A stretch of 64,000 nt of DNA. Source: Actinernus sp. WN-2022 (taxonomy: Eukaryota; Cnidaria; Anthozoa; Actiniaria; Actinernidae). The stretch covers positions 80,695,032 through 80,759,031 of the forward strand of contig JAOWCC010000936.1 in NCBI GenBank assembly GCA_030867875.1, written 5' to 3'. The notes under the pieces are model-generated. The model did not search any database. It worked only from the letters and a program-made list of their open reading frames with translations, and had not been told where the DNA came from. How positions within the stretch are numbered: the first letter of the stretch is position 1; each line of letters begins with the position of its first letter. This document shows positions 13,601-19,600 of the stretch, one piece after another. The position numbers were made by a program, and so were the translations under genes.

Positions 13601-16600
13601 ATCGAAGTAGCAATTGTTGTATCACCAGGGAAATTTCAAGATATTCGGCCAAGCTTTGAGTGCACTTACCGTTCTTCCCTTTGAGTTTAATATCACTCCT
13701 TAGTTTCGCTAACAGCTCATCCCTTTCTTGTCGATATTCGTCAGTCAGATCCTCCTCGCGTGCCTGAAATGTACGTAATTGAAGTGTAAAGTTAGCCAGA
13801 ACCATGCGGTCAGGGCATTATATTGCGCACTACGGAAAGATGTATAATCTTTAGCACGGATCAAATATAGTGAGTACAGTAAGTATCAGACCTTGGACAA
13901 GTCTTGCAGGATGGACTTTCTCGTCGCAGGTAAGAAGAGAGTGTGGCAATCAACTGAAGGGAAGATGGCTGAAAGCAAACAAAGATGGTACAAATCAAGA
14001 ACAGAACAGGTTTCAGTTGCTATATACACAATTCTGCCGCGTGTTACCAGCCGAGGTCCTTCCAGCATATGAGATAATAGAGTGATCTGAAATATCACCC
14101 TTCAGGGTTCGAAATTAACGTTTGTCTAGTTGTCCCAAGGGCAGCCACAGAACATGGTTTAGTTGCCCTTGCTCTTCTTCTGCACAGAACAAACAAACAA
14201 CTACGTTAGTAAATACCACTGCAAAATAAAAAGCACTCACTTGGACTAACCGCCTCCCGGTTAGCTCAGTGGTTAAGCTCTGGTCGGATGTGTAGGAGCT
14301 TAGCAGACGAAAAGCTCTGGTCGGATGTGTAGGAGCTTAGCAGACGAAACAGATAACAGAGCGACAGATAACACAGTGACCCACCTTTAAGGCTAATAGC
14401 GTGTTCCTCGCTGTCTTTAGCAGACGAAGCTAACAGTCGATGAAGCCAGGCTGTTGGGTCTTCGTTCTCTTCTATTACCTGCACGAAATCCTGAACTACC
14501 TGATAACAATACACGTGCATAAGAGCTCCTGAACTACCTGGTAAGAAACATGGGCATAAGAGCTCCTGAACTACCTGATAAGAATACATGCGCATAAGAG
14601 CTCCTGAACTACCTGGTAAGAATACATGGGCATAAGAGCTCCTGAACTACCTGGTAAGAAACATGGGCATAAGAGCTCCTGAACTACCTGATAAGAATAC
14701 ATGCGCATAAGAGCTCCTGAACTACCTGGTAAGAATACATGGGCATAAGAGCTCCTGAACTACCTGGTAAGAATGCATGCGCATAAGAGCTCCTGAACTA
14801 CCTGGTAAGAAACATGGGCATAAGAGCTCCTGAACTACCTGATAAGAATACATGCGCATAAGAGCTCCTGAACTACCTGGTAAGAATACATGGGCATAAG
14901 AGCTCCTGAACTACCTGGTAAGAAACATGGGCATAAGAGCTCCTGAACTACCTGATAAGAATACATGCGCATAAGAGCTCCTGAACTACCTGGTAAGAAT
15001 ACATGGGCATAAGAGCTCCTGAACTACCTGGTAAGAATGCATGCGCATAAGAGCTCCTGAACTACCTGGTAAGAATACATGCGCATAAGAGCTCCTGAAC
15101 TACCTGGTAAGAATACATGGGCATAAAGAGCTCCTCAACTACCTGGTAAGAATGCATGCGCATAAGAGCTCCTGAACTACCTGATAAGAATACATGCGCA
15201 TAAGAGCTCCTGAACTACCTGGTAAGAATGCATGGGCATAAGAGCTCCTGAACTACCTGATAAGAATACATGCGCATAAGAGCTCCTGAACTACCTGGTA
15301 AGAATGCATGGGCATAAGAGCTCCTGAACTACCTGATAAGAATACATGCGCATAAGAGCTCCTGAACTACCTGGTAAGAATGCATGGGCATAAGAGCTCC
15401 TGAACTACCTGATAAGAATACATGCGCATAAGAGCTCCTGAACTACCTGGTAAGAATACATGGGCATAAGAGCTCCTGAACTACCTGATAAGAATACATG
15501 CGCATAAGAGCTCCTGAACTACCTGGTAAGAATACATGCGTATAACAGCTCCAGGAATACCTCGCAAGTAGCTGTAGAGTGGATATCGCATGGGTAAAAA
15601 AAGTATGGGAAGACGCAACCGAATTCTGACCATTCTGTAAAGTTAACTTAAACAAAAAATCAACTGGCTGGCAGAGGAAGACGATTTCTCCTGCAATTTT
15701 GCGAAAAGGTACCATTGTCATTCACCCTCTCTAACAATTGTCCTATCCAATAATCAACACTTGTCAAGTTGTTTCAGCGTTCTTGTACATGTATAACCGC
15801 AACAAAGCCGAAAAACGTTTGGGTAAAGAAGCAAAACAAGAACTAAAACCAAATGGTGATTTGAGAAAACGAATCAGTAACAACGTAGAGGACACGTACC
15901 CAGAGTAGCGGTGGAAACGTCAACAGATCGTGGTTGAACTCGTCTGTCCATTTCGCTTTTGACATCTGTGACTTCAAGGCGAACAGCTGAAAACAGTCAC
16001 AATGGCAACATTCAGTCAATACTTTCCTATCAGCTTCAGGGTTAGGGTGGTGAAGAGGTCTCATGTCTCACCTGTGTACGCCGAGACAGCAGTTCGAGGT
16101 AGTCAATGTCTCCCTGGTCAATAATCTGACAGAAAATAACACCGATGACGTTGTTTGTAAGAAGAAAAGACAACTATAAAGAGAACAGCTCTACAGTGCT
16201 GCTCTAAACACTTTAGGTAAAAATGATGTCCTTGGTGACCTGGTTTAATTCGTCCGAGGTGCTTCCTACCTTCTCAGAGATGAACAAACCTGTAGATCAC
16301 ATTCGACTGAACAAATATGCCATTTTGCCGTTGGTCGGTCCTCTTATAAATGCACAGATGACGTCACAACGTGAAGAGAACAAAGAAGTGCGCCACTCGT
16401 AACTGTTGCCGTTCTCGTCACGTGTGACGTCATTTGTGTAAGAGGACCGACCCACGGCAAAATGACATCGATTTGTTTTAAATAATAACAAACTTTGCCA
16501 GTAAAATAGTATGCCGTGACCTTGTGACGTCATCTGTGCATATGTACTCTAATACATCATGGCTATCAGCCAATCAGAGCGCGCGTTTCGCCGTTTATCG

Positions 16601-19600
16601 TATAAAGAATTAGTCACTTTGTTGACACTGTAATACCATAACGATCTCATGGCATAACATGGAAATGGCTTCCTATCGTTACGTTTTGTTATCTTTGCCT
16701 CATTATCCAATCAGATTACAGAGTTACGTCATTGTGTTGTAAAAGTAACGATAGCTAGTGTAACGTACAGGTACGGTCTCGTTATCTTTTCCCTTTTCTT
16801 TCACTGTCATAGAAGGTATTCTCTTAAGAATTCTTTCGTTTCCACATCAGAAACGGAACGTAAAATATACCGTTAACACGTTCTGTTTGCATACCTTCAC
16901 GGAATTATAAATAAGGTAAGAGCTAAGTAGAGTGGCAACTGCAAAGACTTTGGCATCGTAGCTTTCTGACACGTTAGTGGCTGCAAACCCTGCAAGACAG
17001 AAAACAGTTTAAAAATTGAAACGATGTATTTGGTGGATAGGGTTTTACACAGGAGAAATTCTAGAGAGATGCATTACAACTGCACAAGGATATTATATAA
17101 AAGTATAAAAGTGAATTTTACTGATGCTACAATCTAAATACCTTCTGTGTCGAGGAATACTAGTGCGACTTGCTGGCCATCTTGGAGTTTTATTCGAAGA
17201 GGCTGAAAAGAGTAAGGGAATTATCAAACTACTTTAGAAGGTTGAAATAAGTCATTTGCATCCTCTACACTGTACTTTTCACTTGTATTAAGCCCAACCG
17301 CACCTCTTAAATGCTGCTTTTAAGTTGTATTAAGTATTGTAATTAGGACATTTACTGTAATTTTATTTTTCATAGGAAACCAACGTAATTGGCTAATGAG
17401 GCCCTTTTAGGGGGAAGGGGGGGGGGGGGGGGGTGGGGGGTATGCATGTCCCCTGTCTGAGTTTCAAAACTAGTCGTGTTGCAGTCTCGTAAGGTGGACA
17501 TGTCGCCGTCGGAACTTCGTCTATTGTTTTCTTATTTCTCTCTGTCGCTCTCACAATTTCAGACATTCGTCGTTATTTCATGTCCTTCATGTCGCTATTT
17601 TAATGCCGTGTTTAGCCTAAAAGGGCCTCCAGGGCTTCAAGTGGCCAGGGTAAAAAATATAGGGATAAATATAGGACATTTCTCAGGAAAATATAGGGCT
17701 AATATAGGGCAAAATGAAGAAATATAGGGAAATATAGGGAGATAATATAGACGAAGTTGGCGATGTTTTCCATCCATTAGCTGGATTTTAAACAACAACA
17801 AACACATGAACATATAAAAAATAATGCAATGGCTCTTTATTTCTCGATGTCGATTTTCTTGCAGTGCCGTGAACGTTCTATTAAGCGCCCATGGCAAAAT
17901 AGCCGGCATTTTTCATTTCTTATTAACAAAAACAGTTAGAAGTACATGAAATATCCAATAATTGTATTTGTTTTTTAATTAGTAGAAAAGAAATTATAGA
18001 AATATAGGAAATATAGGACATTTTAGAAAATATAGGGAAATCTAAAAAATATAGGAAATATAGGGACACTTGAAGCCCTGGGCCTCGCTAACGCTGTGTT
18101 GGTTCTCCTGGCCTCTATATTTTGTTTGTTTCATATTTTACTGTATTTTATTTTGTATCTTTTATTATGGCCGAAGTAAATAAATAAAATAAATAAACCT
18201 TTCTCATAATGAAAACAAAATTGTTCACAAAAACTTGGATGTCTGCAATGGGAGCATAATTTTCCAAATGCAAAACTTAACCCTGCTGGCTGATACTACT
18301 CACTTTGCCCCACATCCATATTCCCATAGTTTCAGGCCTTACAAATGGCCCTACTCCAAATCCAGCTCTCTTGCCCATCAGTTGATTAAGTAGGAATGAT
18401 TTACCAGTGTGGAACTTCCCTACAACAGCTACAGTAGCCAGTGGCTCTGTGATATGTAGAACAAAGTATACACGTCCAATGTTAATCAGACAAATACCTG
18501 AGCATGACATTAAAGGCTTCTCTATGTCATCTGCCAGTTATCCAGTTGCTAGTTCAGAACTCATGAATGACTTTCAAATAAATAATCTAGGGGGAGCAGG
18601 AGATTTATAAAAAAATAAACAGCTGATCTCAGCCTCTTCTCTTCTTCATAAAAATGATTTAATAGCTTCCAGATGTATCACTCAGTGTCACCAAGCAAAA
18701 CAGCTTATGAAAGCAGATATTGATGTATGTTTTTTTGTTTCATGGAAAGCTCAGCAGCAGTACAAATACTATCTATAGGTTGCAATAACATTTAAAGTAT
18801 TAGAAGACAGGTGAGGCATAGCATGACAAGAGCTGTTATAAATAAAACAAACTAATGTGGTGAAGCCATAAATTTTGCCAGAAAACTTGTTATTGAGCTA
18901 CATACATGTATAAAGCTGTTCTCTCTGACTGCTGTCATAAAATGTGTCAAAATTAACCAACCTTGTATGTGCTGTAGAAGTTTGATATTGTCCTTGTGTA
19001 ACACTAATTGCTTGTGAGAATCAGAGTCTGGGTAAATAAGTTGAACTGGTTTATCCATGTTTTCAAAAGAGTCCCATCCTAATGGATAATTAGGATAATT
19101 GTCTATCTGTGAAAATTTAGGGGAATTCTGTTGGAACTTGAAATCCTGGTTGGGAAAAGCAGTTGACTCATCCTCTGTTGCTCTATCGGGTGAATGATAC
19201 AATTGGTGTTGTGATGAACTGCAGTGCTCTACCCTGTGACATTCTTGCTTTTCAATATTGTTGTTACCATGAACTGGTTCTGATCAAGCAAAAAGATAAC
19301 AGCAGATTAATAACAATAATGTAATGCAAATGATGACGATAATAGACGCATGCACAATTAAGCTGTTCTGTCACACAGTTTGATCATTGTTTGAGCTTTA
19401 AGGATTTAGCATGATCACTTGACACTCAATAATTAACACAAGTACAGAATGTTGAATATTTAATTATTCAAAGATGTAGAATATAGTGCAACTTACACCT
19501 AGTTGCAAGATTTAGCAGCCAGAGTCGGAGGGTAATTTATTACCCCTGTCTGTAATGCTTTGCTATTTATGTTTATTCAATTTCAGTAGTATGATTAACA

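Larger units (their letters stand above)
17296..18197 (+). mobile_element. LINE 3' UTR fragment split by nested insertions
   Basis: 17296-17396 and 18087-18197 match consecutive parts of the LINE 3' end at 46720-46915 (GGAAACCAACGTAATTGGCT, then CGCTGTGTTGGTTCTCCTGG). The 690 bp between them belong to two later insertions. Confidence 0.85.

Noticed and set aside
12570..15549. Direct repeats that could be mistaken for a CRISPR array
   Set aside because: Units are contiguous without unique spacers, and the sequence is an animal gene intron.
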